From contig NC_084935.1 in NCBI RefSeq assembly GCF_958298935.1, forward strand, positions 3,606,001-3,670,000: a DNA stretch of 64,000 bases, in the 5' to 3' direction. Positions 13,101 through 26,569 of this stretch are shown piece by piece (position 1 is the first letter of the stretch; each line of letters starts with the position of its first letter). The stretch comes from Phragmites australis. Lineage: Eukaryota; Streptophyta; Magnoliopsida; Poales; Poaceae. Under the pieces are notes generated by a model. That model worked only from the letters and a program-made list of their open reading frames with translations, was not told where the DNA came from and ran no database searches. The translations under genes and the position numbers were made by a program.

Positions 13101-14251
13101 CCTAGGGTTTGTTTCCATCATGTGCAACAATCGTACCTCCACAACTGAGATTTAAAATCAAGTTCGTTCACATGAAGGACCCCAATTCCTACACTAGCAT
13201 ATAGGCAATCTGTCCTGGCTCTACGCTTTCCTTTTCCTGCCCTGTACGACACCGAGCAGGAAGAATCGATGGTACAATAACAGGTGCTGTAAAGCTTGGA
13301 ACAGGGAATAAGCTGTTGCCTTGGAACGACGAGAAGAGGGCAAAGCATGTCATGTGCATGTGCGAGCATATCATGCTGTAGCCCAAGGGTGGAAAGGTTG
13401 GCGCCAACAAACCTTGTCAAACTGTGAGAGCCTAGTCTATATTCAACTGTTTGCCTGCCCGACCAGATTGGACCCGACCACAGTACTCCCGACGCATGAT
13501 AGATGAACTGGGCTAAGTTTGATTTTTTGTTTGCTTTTGTGGGTCTCTTCTAGGTTTCAGAGCTTTGAAATTCAGGCAGGGACACTGTTAATTGAAGTTT
13601 GGGATAAACGGAATAAAAACCGGAAAAGCTGTAAATGGGTACAAGCTCCTGAATATCGGAATATCAAAAACAAGTAAATCCGACGGAAATACGTCGGTAT
13701 TAATCAGGAACCGATAATTAAAATTAGAAAAAACAATTCATAGAACCATAACTTCAAGTATCAACACGACACATGATTAATTTATATCAATAAAAATAAT
13801 TCATACCTGACACAAATAGATCACATAATAACATAAGTCTTAACCAAAAAACAGTCATCATATCATAACTCAAGTAATCGACATAACATACAGTCACACA
13901 AAGACTATGATTAGAGGCGGCACAAACGTAGGAGCTTGAACAACATCGATAGGACGGTAGCTGATTGAGACTGGGCTACTGGGGTCTGGGTGAAGTTTAG
14001 GATATAGGTGATGTTTGGCCTGGCTGACCGAGTAGCCTATAGGCTACATTATGATTTGTGAAGTTTAATCTCAATTAAAAAAGTGGAAAAATCCTGATTT
14101 AAAATGGGATATCGACAATACAGTTGCGAAAACAACAACACCTTTTAATCTCATTTCCGCGTAAGTCCAAAAATCCAAAAAATCAAAAAAAATGTAAAAA
14201 ACGGATTTGAACAGGACAGGATTTATCCTGGCCATTTTTATGCCTACTCAT
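10116..14251. other. Repeat-derived and unique spacer without a recognisable gene
   Basis: Positions about 10140-11330 contain words such as CCACCCCGGTAGTCCCGA that resemble grass gypsy LTR sequence, so this may be LTR remains next to the integrase fragment. No second copy was found in the window. From 11640 to 13550 there are only short frames without family features. Around 13600-13770 there is a block with repeated CCGGAA/CCGATA words of unknown type. Confidence 0.45.
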
Positions 14252-14597
14252 CACTACCGGTTCAAAAATTACTTTTGCTACTGGTTTTTGAACCGGTAAT
14301 AAATAAGCGTCAGTGATAGTAAGTATTATTATCGATTTTATGTCTTGAACCAGCAGCGATCAATATGTTGAAGAGTTCATGAGAGAGCAGTTTTGCACCG
14401 TATGACACATTGGTCCTAACTAGGAGGATGGAGGATGAATGGCCGAGGAGAGCAGCGACATGGTGATCTTCTTCTTTGTCTTTGGTAGTGATAGTTGGTA
14501 TCATTACTGGTTTTTAATGGCTCGTTGATTAATCGGCAATTTGAGTTTTGTGAACCGACAGTGAAAGGGGGCATGGATGACTCATTTTGTAGTAGTG
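14252..14597. mobile_element. Candidate CACTA-type remnant
   Basis: The left end reads CACTACCGGTTC and the right end reads GTAGTAGTG, whose reverse complement starts CACTACTAC. Within the first 100 bp the words CCGGTTCAAAAA and TTTTTGAACCGG form an inverted pair, as in CACTA subterminal repeats. The flanking trinucleotides (CAT and TAA) do not match, so the borders are uncertain and the piece may be a fragment. No transposase coding is seen. Confidence 0.35.
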
Positions 14598-16688
14598 TAA
14601 TGTGTTTTGTATGATTGTATCTTCTGATGTTTAGTTCGAAAGAGAGAGGGTGTGAGCTGGTGGATTGGAAATCAATGATCCAGATGAAGTTGGGGAGAGT
14701 TTTGAAATGAAGAAAAGTTGAGTATTGCAAATGTCTTGCCAATCTTAGTCTTAGTTGCTTGGTTCTTTTTAGACGGCGAGCTAGGTGTCACTTGCCATTT
14801 TCACTTATATGTGGTAGTATAAACGATGGTGCCCAAATTGTTATTGAATAACCTTGTTATACAATAAGAGCAAAGCGAGTCATGGAGTGTATAGTTTGAG
14901 AGACTTATGCAAATTTAAGATCAACAAGAGAACCAAACATTGACTTAGGTGGTTAATGAAGGTGGTTGTACTCTTACTTATAAGGGATTAAATCCTTGGT
15001 TTACTTATTGTATGTCGTACAAAAGCGAATTTTTTTTTAGTGGTAGACAATATCAACAGCGAGATGTTTATAGTGACTTCGTCAATCTCCAAACTCTGTA
15101 TCTCTGATTTTCAGTAACCGTTGTGTGAGTACATATGTCTACGTGTTGTATTGAATTTTTTCAAAAAAGTTTAAGATCATCAAGCTAGGGACCTAAGCAA
15201 AACCAACAAGCTAGGGGCCTAAGCAAAACCGAGGTACAAATTTAGGGACTCGTGGTGCAATTTATTGTATTGAAAACAAAGTTCCGAGTGGAAGACATGT
15301 ATATGCCGGGGAGGTAATTTCAATTGTATGCAAACATGCTACCCATTTGAAGACACGTAGTGTTAGTGGCGGAGCTAGGTTATGAAGTGTAGATGCACAC
15401 ATATCTCCTCACATCCAAAAATACTAATAAAATTAGCTCTAAACAATAAATTATTATAGCTTTAATAAACAGTAAAAAGACCTGCACCCTCCCTGTCTGA
15501 CGGTAGCTTCGCCGCTGCGTAGTTTGTGTGGCGTATGGTTGGAGCCTCGGAGGGAACCGCTGTTCTTGACTGTTCCTAGCACAAGTTGCTGATGGATAAC
15601 AGTATAACACGCAGAAAATTGGTGTCAAAAAGTTGGTGCAGGAGCTGTTGGTAGATATTGACTTTGGAATCTTTTTTTAAGAGAAACGCGACTTGGAGAA
15701 CATTCACAGCTGGCAATCTAGGGTTCTACACCTCAATTCCTTGTTTGCCTTTCTCATGCCTGTTAGCTCTGTGCATGTCAAGAATCAAGATGAAAGATCA
15801 CAACTCATGACGTGACCTTGTAATTTAACTGACGCTCCTACTGGGTACTGGCTCATTTGATTATTTCCAGAGGTATTGAAGTGGTCACTACAAGATTAAA
15901 AAAAAAACTTTCAAAACATGCAAGAGAAAATTCAGATGCGAATCCAAGAGGAGGCAAATGGGTGATGCAGTTGCTTTCATCATATAAAAGAAGCATTATA
16001 TTACTAAACATTTGCACTCTGATCACGCCGGTGACTATCATCCAAGGATTTTTAATCCTGGGAATGTCAGATCGCCCAGCTTATCTAAGCACAAATTATT
16101 CCATCCTGCAGTAACCTAATGGCATAGTTGTGACAGTTTGCAGCACTAGAGTAGCATTATAGTACACCAGGAACAGCTCAGGACATGAGCAATTTGCCAC
16201 AAAACCGATCTTGCAGCATCTGAAATACACATCCAGAGGAATCTCCGAACAGTATTCCCATGTTGATGAGCTCCATCTCCCGAATTTAAAACATGAACTC
16301 GATGCAGGGTTTGGTTAGCTAATCTGGACACGTGTCGCGAATCCAATGTGCTTACGGTATCGATCGGCCCATGTAAATCAATTGTCTGAAGAGCATTAAT
16401 CTGACAAAAATTCGGGGAGCAAGAGACTGATTTACCTTATGGATTGGAGAACAATATACTGATTTTTTTCTTCTCAAAATCCATGCGAGTCTCATGTACG
16501 TACATATCTACACTAGTATAGTAGTATGAAAACCTTGGGTTCACATGAAACGAAAGAATGCGCTGCGAAATTAAGAAGGAAAAAAGGACATGTAAAAACG
16601 GTGACACTTCTCCCGTTCTCCGGCCATCTCTGCAGCGCCATCATGATTTCGAGGCGGCGCCGTGCATGCATGTGTTGTTGCGTATGGG
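14598..16688. other. Spacer without a recognisable gene
   Basis: A two-copy tandem repeat of about 26 bp built on CAAGCTAGGG...CCTAAGCAAAACC lies at about 15179-15229. A pair of imperfect inverted words (AGTGGCGGAGCTA near 15365 and its complement near 15507) suggests a small inverted-repeat element. The remainder holds only short frames with no family features. It is the 3' side of the DUF1645 gene. Confidence 0.5.
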
Positions 16689-17621
16689 TCATGTCGGCCT
16701 GCCGCGGTTGGAGGAGTGGCTGCCCAACTTCCTGCTGATGCTGTGGATCGCCGGGTTGGACCGCAGGTACCCGAACAGGCTGTTCCGGTGGAACGGCAGC
16801 GGCGTCGTTGTCCGTCGCCGCATGTCCTCAGCGGCCGCCCGGTTCACCGTGTACGGAATGTCGCTGGCCGACGCCGTCGATCCTCTCCCCTTCCGCATGG
16901 ACGCGCTGCCGTCGCCGCTCTTCAGCTTCTGAGAGTGCGCGAACGACGAGGAGGAGGACAGCATGGTGTACTTGAAGAGCGGGTCCTTGCTCCCACCGCC
17001 GGTGGCGCGGCCCTCCGACGCGCTCCGGAAGAGGAAGAAGTCCTTGAGCCTCCACTTCTTGCTCCCGCTCCCGCAGCCTCGCATCATAGAGGTTCTTGGA
17101 GACGGAGGGGAGGAAGGTAACTCGTCGTCCTCGCCGCCGCCTCTGAACGGGGAGAGAGACCGTGTGGCTCTCCTGCTCCTCGACAGAGCCGTCGACACAG
17201 GGGCGGGCCGGCTTGACCTGCCTCTCTCCGACGCCTCCGCTTGATCCCCACCGCGCGCCCCGGCTCTCCTCGGGGACCGAGGGCAAGAGTAGGAGGCGGA
17301 TGTGTCGTCGACCAGCAGAATGCTCGGGTGCGGCGTGTTCAGCGGCCGGATCCTGCCGCCCTCGAAGAGCTCGTCGGCCGCGGCGAGGATCGGCGTGGCC
17401 TCCTGCAGCTGCCCGCTGAATCCCAGCGTGAAGTCAAACGTCGCCTCGTCGCCGCCTCCGCCGCCTGGCGAGGCGTCCCCAGCGTATCTCTCCCTGGACG
17501 GGCTCGTCGGGGCGCTGGAGAAGAAGTAGCAGAAGCCCGGGAGGTGGTCGCCGCCGGCGATAGCCGCGGTTCTTGGGCTGCACGGTGCACTTGGCGCCAT
17601 GACAGGCACCACCACCTCCAT
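16689..17621 (-). CDS. DUF1645 family protein, intronless
   Basis: A single exon of 310 aa starts at the ATG ending at 17621 and stops with TGA at 16689. It carries the signatures of the plant DUF1645 family in order. These are FDFTLGF (62-68), LFEGGRIRPL (85-94), a basic Ser-rich middle, KKWRLKDFFLFRSAS (about 188-202), and the C-terminal block NRAAAEDMRRR (260-270) followed by LPFHRNSLFGYL (275-286) and a short tail. No signal peptide, membrane segment or enzyme motif is visible. Family members have been linked to stress tolerance and grain size in rice, but the biochemical role is not known; a nuclear or regulatory role is inference. The gene is very GC-rich, so several long frames on the opposite strand are shadows. 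A second Met at residue 8 is a possible alternative start. Confidence 0.92.
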   Translation of the reverse strand: MEVVVPVMAPSAPCSPRTAAIAGGDHLPGFCYFFSSAPTSPSRERYAGDASPGGGGGDEATFDFTLGFSGQLQEATPILAAADELFEGGRIRPLNTPHPSILLVDDTSASYSCPRSPRRAGARGGDQAEASERGRSSRPAPVSTALSRSRRATRSLSPFRGGGEDDELPSSPPSPRTSMMRGCGSGSKKWRLKDFFLFRSASEGRATGGGSKDPLFKYTMLSSSSSFAHSQKLKSGDGSASMRKGRGSTASASDIPYTVNRAAAEDMRRRTTTPLPFHRNSLFGYLRSNPAIHSISRKLGSHSSNRGRPT

Positions 17622-20600
17622 CTCTTCACCTGCTACTTTCGCTCTCCCTCTCTCCCCCCTTGTGTCTTCGCTTCTCCTTTAAAAGGCCATGGGATTTTGT
17701 TAGTGTGAAGGAAAAGTTTCACAACCTGTGTCTACTTATCCTCAATCTACGTATATTTATATTGAAATTCGTATTAGAGGGTTAGATAAAGAAAATTCTA
17801 AAATATATTAGAGAATTAATAGATGGATGAGAAAGATAATACAGTACGACCTTGTAAAGTTGCATTTACTATTATGGAGTGAGGTTTTGTACGAGAGATA
17901 GAGAGAGGGGAAGGTAGGAGGAAGCTCGTAGGGAGGAGAGAGAGAGACGTTGAAAGCCGTCTCCAAGACATCAACCATGTGATGGTATACACAACTTGTG
18001 TAGTTTAGTATATTTGATATGAACAATTCGTTATGAGATTAGTTTGTCAAGTACACACTCTTTGTTGTCATGCATGCAGCCGCTTGCAGATCAGGGCTAT
18101 AGGAGACGGTAGATAAATGCATCATAAGATGACTTGTGTTGAAGACGTAGAACGGTGATTAAAAGACTTAAATGCTATACTACCATGAAGAAACGGAACA
18201 GTAAAACATAGACAGTCACCACCTGTTTGGAACACTAGAATTTCACGGGAATTTAACAAGATATACAATTTTGTTTCTGCATAAACCAGGAGAAATTCAC
18301 ATGTTCAAAACGGGTTTGGAACCTATGTATACGTTGGTGGCAGTGTCAGATACAGAATGAATTGGCTCATCTCCTTCTTCCTCTCTCAGCTTTACTCTGC
18401 TTCTTTCTCTCCCTCTTTCTCCTTCCTATCTAGCACGAGAGGGTAGGGGGCCAGCCATGAAGATCCGCCCCTGGTTGGTGGTGCGTGACCAGAGGTTCGT
18501 CTCAGCAATTTAGCTATAATTTTTTTTAACAGTGCGACCATATCTATGCGGTCTTCATTGGAGGTCCAGGGTAAAGACAAATGGGGGATCGAATCCATGT
18601 CGGTCTCGGCTCCACCGTGAAGTGTTGCCCTCACGCTCCATGTGTGACCGCATGGGAGCCTCGAAATTCGTCTGCCAAAAACAACGTTCGGCTATTCTAC
18701 AGACCAGCCGAACCACTCCTCTCTAGTATACCTTAGAGACATTCCCCTCTCAGGAGTTTGAAGGATTTCTTTCTTTGGACCCACTGTTTTGAGATCTTAC
18801 TTATGCCCCATTGTATTGTAAGAAATCACGTGTCAAGTACAAGAAAATTGGCGTTTTTTGGATCCGGGGTTACAGCAGGCTCAAGTTCAGGTTCACGAAA
18901 CTTGCGACTTCACGAGATCACAGGTAGATTACATAGAATTGACAATCTTGGTGTAGTTGTGTTACTGACCCAGCTAACTACTCAGACCGTTGCTCGTTCG
19001 CACAATATATATATATATATTCTATATACGCTATCTATGTGATCAGGGTAGTGACGATTAAACAACGAAGACCACTGACCTAGCGAGATGTGAGAGATCA
19101 AATGGTGAACATCACGTGGATGATTGCGCGAGGAATCGGCTGAAAAGTACGTTAATAGCCGTGGATCGTGGACATTAGTTTTTGGCCGAGTGATGTCAAG
19201 AAATCGATCCACAGGGGTGGGTGGATTTATCGTGATGGTGATTGGAGGTGGTTGTCATGGTAGAAAAAAAAATTCAGAAAACGCCTTTCGTTCTAGAATG
19301 CGTTGAATGGTTGGCGCTTTGGCGCCCACACAAGTTCCTGATGGAGTTTTGGGTTACATGTTGCCGTTTGGAGAAGAACATGCACAAAGGTCTCTTTCAT
19401 CAGTCTCAAGAGTTTGGACGGCATGTGTCAGGGATATGTCGTTGTTTCATTCTTTTATTGATGAAGTTATGATATATACATTGATAAGAGCATAACTTTA
19501 TTTTCCTAAGATTTAATTTATCAATACAACTCAATGATGTGTTCTGTTGCTTGAGAGATTCCCCATCTTCACTGATATAGGAGGATTTTCACTCTAGTTT
19601 TCTTGTTGCGAGGAAGGAGCACAACATGTATTTCCAGGACAGTTTTCAAGGATCCATTTCCACCGAACCCCGTTACCGAACGTTATGACAGATCACTGCA
19701 TCTCTACTATAAATCTGAGCTACGTCGAGCTCTTTCTCTGCAACGGGTGATCTACCTTTCGTGCCGTGTGCAGACACGTAATTTCTACGTACACCTAACA
19801 GGGCACACAAAGTGTCAAGCCTCAACGAGCATTTTTCCATGCAAAATCTGGAGCGAGAGAGAGAGAGAGAGCAAAAGTATACTGGGACACCTGAAGTATC
19901 TTCTGAACCTTTGGAGAGAGGTCGTAAGATAGTACTACATCTAGTGACAGGATCACACACCAAACGCAGTGATTAAGGGGTGCGTCTGTGCAGTACTCTG
20001 CCCCGTTAATTGGCCGAAACTTGCAAGCAACCGCGAAGTGGTTCCAAAACAGTTGGTGCTGCGGCACTGCATCATCCACGGATGACGGATCCACCTACCA
20101 GGCCCAACAGCAACTCGAGCCTGTACGGTTCAGCGTACGCGCACGACGTGACACGGCCGGTGTATACAGTAGCGGATGGGTAGATAGCTTATCCAACTCT
20201 TTCCCTTTTCTTTTTACTCTTCATCGTCTATCTTAAATTTTTTTAACAAGGCTTCGTTAGCTGCGATGCTGTAGGAGCTGTCACTATAGGAGTATTTGTT
20301 TGTTCGTATTAGGAGTATTTTACAATGTATTCACTCGTTAGTCTCATATGCAGGATTATTATATCCGTTTATACAGACAACTAAATATATTTATATGGTC
20401 ATTGCATTCGTATATGCAAAATTATTACATCGGTTTATATAGATAACCAAACTCTTCTTTTCAAAATTATTCTATCTATTTAGCATACTTATACTCGTCC
20501 AGAATAGATACTACAGCTTTAAAAAAATCTATACAGATAACCTAACACACGATAACCTAACACACCTGAAGTGAATTGCACAACTGTGCAACACACCCAT

Positions 20601-23600
20601 CCATGCAACCTAGCCGCATCGGTGCTTCACCTTGTTTGCTCCCGCCCTTGTTCACACCGACCTCGCTCTCTCCCTAGCTCCCGTCTAACGTGATGTGAGG
20701 CGATTTGATGGGCGCTTGTCTCGGACCGTTCCACGCCTCTGACTTTTGGTGCCGTCGCACAGCCACCATACCATACGCACGGGTCCTCGTTGCCGCCGGG
20801 GGGGGGGGGGGGGGGCTCGTCCGTTCATGCGGCATGGACCAGTCAAGCGATCTGGTACGACGAAGAATCGCAATGCATGCGCTGCGGCACGGGAAGCTGC
20901 ACGGAACAAGTTCTCTCATGCACGTTTTCGCGACGAGAAGCACGCGACACATGTACTTTTCGTGACAAAAGCGCACGGCTCGGCGAGCGCGCCAAGTCAA
21001 GTAAGGGATCTCGTACCGAGATCCTGAATTCGGCAGAGCCTTCTGCTTCAATCGTACGGACGGATGCTCATCCCTGTGACCCGCGGGCCGACGGTAGCTA
21101 GATAGCGTAGCACCGACGTACGTTTGTTTATCTCTTATTAATATTTATCTATTGGTTAATTCTTTCACTTATCTCATAATTGTTTAATATATATATTTAA
21201 TACGAATCTCAATCCAAATTAACATTCATACCTCGTGCATGTGCAAGAGCTATTGGAATTTTCCCTCCCATACCACCGGCACAAGGCCCCCTTCCGAGAC
21301 AAACAGCCTTCCGTCGCCGCGCGGCGCGGCGCCGTCGGACGGACCCAACCCGCCGCAGTCCCGCGACGCCTCGCCGAAAAAACAGGCGTGGGGCAAATTC
21401 ACCAGCTGAGGCCCACACCGGCAGCAGGATTGCGGCCTGGCTACTGGATCCATGCCCCTTCAGTGGCGGCCCAGCTCCGAGTGACCGCCGGCCTCCCAGG
21501 ACCCAACGAATGATGAAAGCCCACGGTCTAGTGAGGGCATGAAGAAAGAGGCTGGGATGGATAGGGGAACAAGTAGGGATCATCCAATGGAATCCCTTTG
21601 AATTAGTGGCCAACATTTTAACACCAATCCGAAGGGTTAGTATAAGGTCTTATCTCTTTTATAGATAATTGCTCAGCTGCCACTTTAAAAAAGTGATAAT
21701 TACTGTTGAGGATGACAAACGACCCGCCTTAATCTATGTATGTAGGATATAATGGCAAATGAGCAATTGTCACTTCCTCAAACTAGAAAGAAAAAAAAAC
21801 GAATGCTCCCTCTTTTGTTTGATGTGATGTGGCCAGGATATGTAGGAATCGAAACTCTTCCTGTGCAGTTGTCTTGTGGGTTACCTAGTTGCATACGATT
21901 GGTGAATGCCTCGTCCTTCTCTATGCAAACGTGGCATGGGCCTTTGGCATGACGATCACATTCCCCTGAGCTATACGCTGGTTGTTGTATAACTTTGTTT
22001 CCTGAAGGTACGAAACTTAGATTGTGTAGATATGATTATAAGATAATGAAAGAATCTACTTGTCTCCCTTCATTTGGCCGGACATATTGCCATAGCTTTC
22101 AGGCTTTTAATGGGCCAACTTCTAGTTTTTCAGAACCGGAATGCTGAAGAGAGCCCGGCCAATGGGGAGGAGTCTAAGCCCACATGGCCACATCTGCCCC
22201 AGAGATGTACTCCGGAACAACACGAGGAAGCGATTACATATCCGGGGATCGCTTTTCATTCAGAAACTATATTACATATATTTTTTAATATTTTTAAGAA
22301 TACATACCTGTTTTAAAAAATGGTATAGGTAGGCTACCAGAGTACGTTCAAAAGATAAGGCGAGAACTTATGGACCCGGCGCTCGGTGCATTTAATAACC
22401 AAAGAGGGGAATATTTCGTTCGTTCAGTAGGTGAGAACTTTGTCTCGCCTGCTAAATAGGCGAGACATTCGTCTCGCTCAGTGAATAGGTGACATCTTTA
22501 TTAATATATAACAGAATATACATATGAATAATTGTTTTTTCCAATATAATTTTTGTATACGGCAATTTGAAAAATATTGCACATTTATTTGGCGAAAAAT
22601 TCTAGTTATTCAAACGGTATCATGAAGTTGTTCATTCTATTCTTAATTTTGGTTCGATGTAATTTTGTCAATATTTCTTTATTTAGTTGATGTAAGAGTA
22701 TGTAAGTTAAAAAAATTTAAACTAACGTTGGGGGATACAATTATATAATTTATCGAACAATAGTAGTTGTGAAACAAAATTATCATATAACTTTGCATGA
22801 ATATTACATATACTGATAACCATTACATGGGATATATGATTTATTGTTGCTGCGCGAATAGACTTTAATCATAAAAAATGATGACAACAAATATTTGCAT
22901 GTATGGTACATGTAAAGACTAATCTAATAGTGTGTCGCTGCTAAATCTAAAATATCATAGGCAATAAAAATAGGTCATGTTACAATATATGCTCTCTATT
23001 GAGTGCATCTAAGATATTGCCCTTTCGCAAGGCATCAGAGCCATCCGTCTTAGCGCGATGGGCCCTCTCCTGCTTTCTTTCCTTTTTTGCTTCGCGTGCC
23101 TCAGCCGCGGCGTGCTCCTTCGTTGCATTCCTCATGTGCTCCTCCTTCTGATGCTTGGGTCGTAGTTCCTTCTACTGTTGCTCGTACTTCCAACGTTCAT
23201 AAGTTTGCTTCCTTTACCGCATGCTCATGTCGACCTACCGCTTCTGGTCCTCAATTTGCTCCATGTACAGTCATCTCATGAAGTCACAAATAGATAGAGG
23301 AGACTAGAGAAATGAAATAAAAGGTAAGATTAGTAAGATAGTGCATAAAATCGTACAAAAAATTTCACATGAGTGATCTATGTCGCTATACCGGTAGGTA
23401 CTCATACGGTCCATATCGAAGTGGGTCGTACTGGTAGTTGGCACGCATGAAGAAGCGTCTGCCATAGATGTAGGAGATGTTCTGGGACTCGTGAAGCATA
23501 CAAGAATCGCCATAGAAGCACATCAACGGTTCGACCCCTTATGGATGAAAATCTTCCAATATTTCTTGGATGGGCTTGGTGGTGTTGAGGAAGATTGCAG

Positions 23601-24120
23601 TTGAGAGGGCTGAGAAAGGAGTGGTCTATCCATGGTTAATGGTGGGGTTATTTACGATGGCTAAAGGTTGGTGTATGGACTGAGTGTATGGGCATAGATG
23701 TGAGCTGAGCATAGAATTCCCTGTGAAAGCTATAAATATTATGACATTGATGTTTCACAGAGATTTTCTGTGAAAGTTGTTGCTTAGTGTGGTTATTTCA
23801 TTCTGCAAAAGTCCAGGAAGGAGTTATTGTTGCATCACATATGAAGTATGGTTCAACTAGTGCAGACCATTGAGTTTGTTACCGATAGTGTATTCCACGT
23901 AAGGTATTCAAGTGTCGTATGCTATGTGTAATGTACTATTGTTGTTGTAGTTTATATGGTGTTGTCAATTTAGTACGACTAGAAGCAATGTATCTCGAAT
24001 GTAGTAGTGGTAGGGTTTGTAATACGAATGATTTTGATGTGGAAAGTTGTAAGCCAACGATTAATTGTATGACAAGGTATACACTTTATTATTTTATTTC
24101 AGCAACAGTGATGTAACTAT
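17622..24120. other. Long spacer without a recognisable gene
   Basis: The first part is the promoter side of the DUF1645 gene. Simple repeats include an AG run near 19857-19871, an AT run near 19007-19020 and a run of G at about 20799-20815. GC-rich islands at 20690-21080 and 21240-21510 open several overlapping frames on both strands, but none shows a conserved domain. A perfect 9-bp inverted repeat lies at 22441-22467. Positions 22500-23030 are very AT-rich. From about 23500 the sequence leads into a copia fragment. Confidence 0.45.
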
Positions 24121-24998
24121 GTGTTGATTTATATGGATGATATAATTACTATGAGTTCAACTCAAACTGCGACAGTAAGACTATTGCGCAAGCTGGAACA
24201 AGAATTTGCACTGAAGTATTTGGGAGAACTACACTATTTCCTTGGTATAGAAGTCAACAAGGTACGTGATGGTATTATATTGAGACAAGAGAAATGTGCA
24301 TCTGATTTACTAAAGAGAGCTGGTATGTTAGAATATGTAAGTCAGTTAATACTCTCTGGTCAGTTAGCGAGAAATTGTCAGTTTTTGAAGGAGTGCCGTT
24401 GGGTCCTAATGATGTCACACAATACAAAAGTATAGTTGGTGCATTACAAATTTGACTTACTATATTTGATATCGCTTTTCTTGTGAATAAGGTATGTTAA
24501 TTTCTTCATGCTTCTACTGAAACACACTGGACTGCTATGAAAAGAATTTAAAGATATTTGAAACAATTTACTAAAGTTGGACTAAAGATTGGTAGATCCA
24601 ATTCTTTGCTTGTAAGTGGATTTTCTTATGCAGATTGGGTAGGATCTTTAGATGTCAGAAAGTCTACTGGAGGTTTTGCTATGCTCTTGGGTTCTAATCT
24701 TGTCTCATGGAGTGCACGCAAACAACCTACAATGTCCAGGTACAATACAAAAGTGGAGTATAAGGCGATTGCTAATACTACTACTGAAATCATGTGAATT
24801 CAAATCTTATTGTAGGAAATTCAGATACAAAGTTCGAAGGCAACTAAACTTTGGTATGACAATATTGGTGCTAAATATCTTTCTGTTAATCCAGTATTTC
24901 ATGTCAGGACAAAACATATTGAGGTGGACTATCACTTTATAAGAGAACGTGTATCAAGAAAATTATTGGAGATTGATTTTTTTCCTTTAGGTGATTGA
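24121..24998 (+). pseudogene. Degraded Ty1-copia reverse transcriptase/RNase H fragment
   Basis: Three frames in a row give the C-terminal half of a copia polyprotein. The first has a reverse transcriptase block with YMDD (usually YVDD) at about 24130 and [13 protein letters not shown]. The second has a TIPDIAFVVNKV-like block near 24460. The RNase H block follows, with FSYADWVGSLDVRKSTGG and SWSARKQPTMSR (usual SARKQ...SRSSTEAEY) near 24620-24790. The last part is KHIEVDYHFIRERV near 24910-24960. Stops and shifts separate them, and no LTRs, gag or integrase were found beside it. It differs from both intact copia elements in this window. Confidence 0.9.
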
Positions 24999-25510
24999 TC
25001 CGTTACATATATATACAAGTCATGTGAGGAATTTTTTCACACAAAAAATAACATGAAATATCGCCATCGAAGCATTTCACGCTTTCGCACCTCTGATTCT
25101 TTCACCCTGATCGCCATAGCTGGCTGCCTGGCTCTCGCTTGCGTGTTCAAGACTCGAGTCCCCCTGTTCTTGCAGGAGTGCAGGTTGAAGCCTCTCCTTT
25201 TATACTGGTGTTGATACATGCATGTGTCCACCGTAGATTTATGGCTAATGGTATTCTTCATGGGCCTGAAAATAGCGTTTGTTTCGTGGACGACTCTCAG
25301 CCGTCTGATGCAAAATTGACGGTCCATCTAGCTTTCTTTCATATTCAACCTCGCACTGCAGCAACTTCTCCCGACGAGGTTCAACGATGTCTTCCTTCTC
25401 GCGATACCGTTACACGCTCTCTCGCCGCCGCCTTTCCCTCACTAACCTCTCATTTTTGCACTCACCGCCAAGCCGCTGGATCCGCCAAGCCGCCGCTGCC
25501 CCCAGCCTCT

Positions 25511-25518
25511 CTATAAAT
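25511..25518 (+). promoter_or_regulatory. TATA box of an unidentified transcription unit
   Basis: CTATAAAT lies in a locally GC-rich setting (CCGCCGCTGCCCCCAGC just before it). This is the layout of a grass class II core promoter. The expected start site is some 30 bp downstream. No coding exon could be matched to it before the copia LTR at 26575. Confidence 0.35.
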
Positions 25519-26569
25519 CTACCACTCGACCCAATCCGGTGGCACCCTGAAAACTCTCCTCACTTAATCTAGTGTTGGCTTGTTCGAGAAATATAGGAAG
25601 CGTGTAGATTCGTTTCCATCTGAAATTCTGCATGTTACGAGGTGTTGTCTCGTTCCTAGAATCCTAGTGGACGGCTCTTCAGCATCGGATACTTTGTGTG
25701 CGTGCATGTGTGATTCTTCACATCATTTGATTCTATCTCCTTAACCTCATGGGTTGAGTCAGAATGGCGTCGATCTTTTTTTCCTCTGATGTGGAAGGCT
25801 AGCTGCAATTATTCGATGAGTAACCTGCACGCTGCACACCTTAGTCTGCATCATAGAGCTTTTTATCTGAAGTTATCCTGATTAACTTCTGCTAACTTCT
25901 TTAGTTGTTTCCAATACTTTCTGTACATATGGCCCGGTTATCCTTCTGAAGAATATATTGGCAGAAAGTTCCCTATCCCTATGCAAAATAATAATAATAA
26001 TAATAATAAATCTCATTATTCCTGTTAGCTCTCTCGAGGTTCTTATCTGAACATCAAGGTCATTATGCTTGTTTTGCAACGATTGGTGGGTCCTTAAAAG
26101 AGAGGAATAGGATCTTGGAAAGATCGGTCATGCACTGATGCTTCTTGGATAGATGAACTTCCAGTTGGGGCGGCGATAAATTGGTAGGGCCGGCATGATG
26201 CAGATTCTAATTCGTTGACTGACTAGACCAAAAGGAAGCAAAAGTAGGATTCTACGCAACTAGCAGAAGGATCAGTGTATGGTTGTATTACTTTTCGTGA
26301 CAAGTACTTTTCTGTTCTCTTGGGGTTCTGGCAGAACAGAACGCCATGATGTTATAGGTTTCAGAAAACAAGCTATGGTTAACAATATTTGCTGAGTTAT
26401 TAGCCATCAGATTTGTTGACCAACATTGTTGATAACATGTTGCCAGATGATGATATAACATTGCACATTTTCTATTAGAGTGACAGTAGGAGCTGAAAAT
26501 TTACACAAACACCACTGCATCCCTAGCCAATAAGATGTGCACGAATCATTGCCCAAGTTTCAGGAGGAA

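Noticed and set aside
20674..21616. Several overlapping GC-rich frames on both strands
   Set aside because: None shows conserved motifs; one includes a poly-G run read as poly-Gly, and they exclude each other.
25139..25516. Open frame of 125 codons (+) before the TATA box
   Set aside because: It lies upstream of the promoter-like region and has no domain or support.
26447..26496. Possible C/D snoRNA (ATGATGA then CTGA about 40 bp later)
   Set aside because: The flanks cannot form a terminal stem and no internal box pair or guide match was seen.
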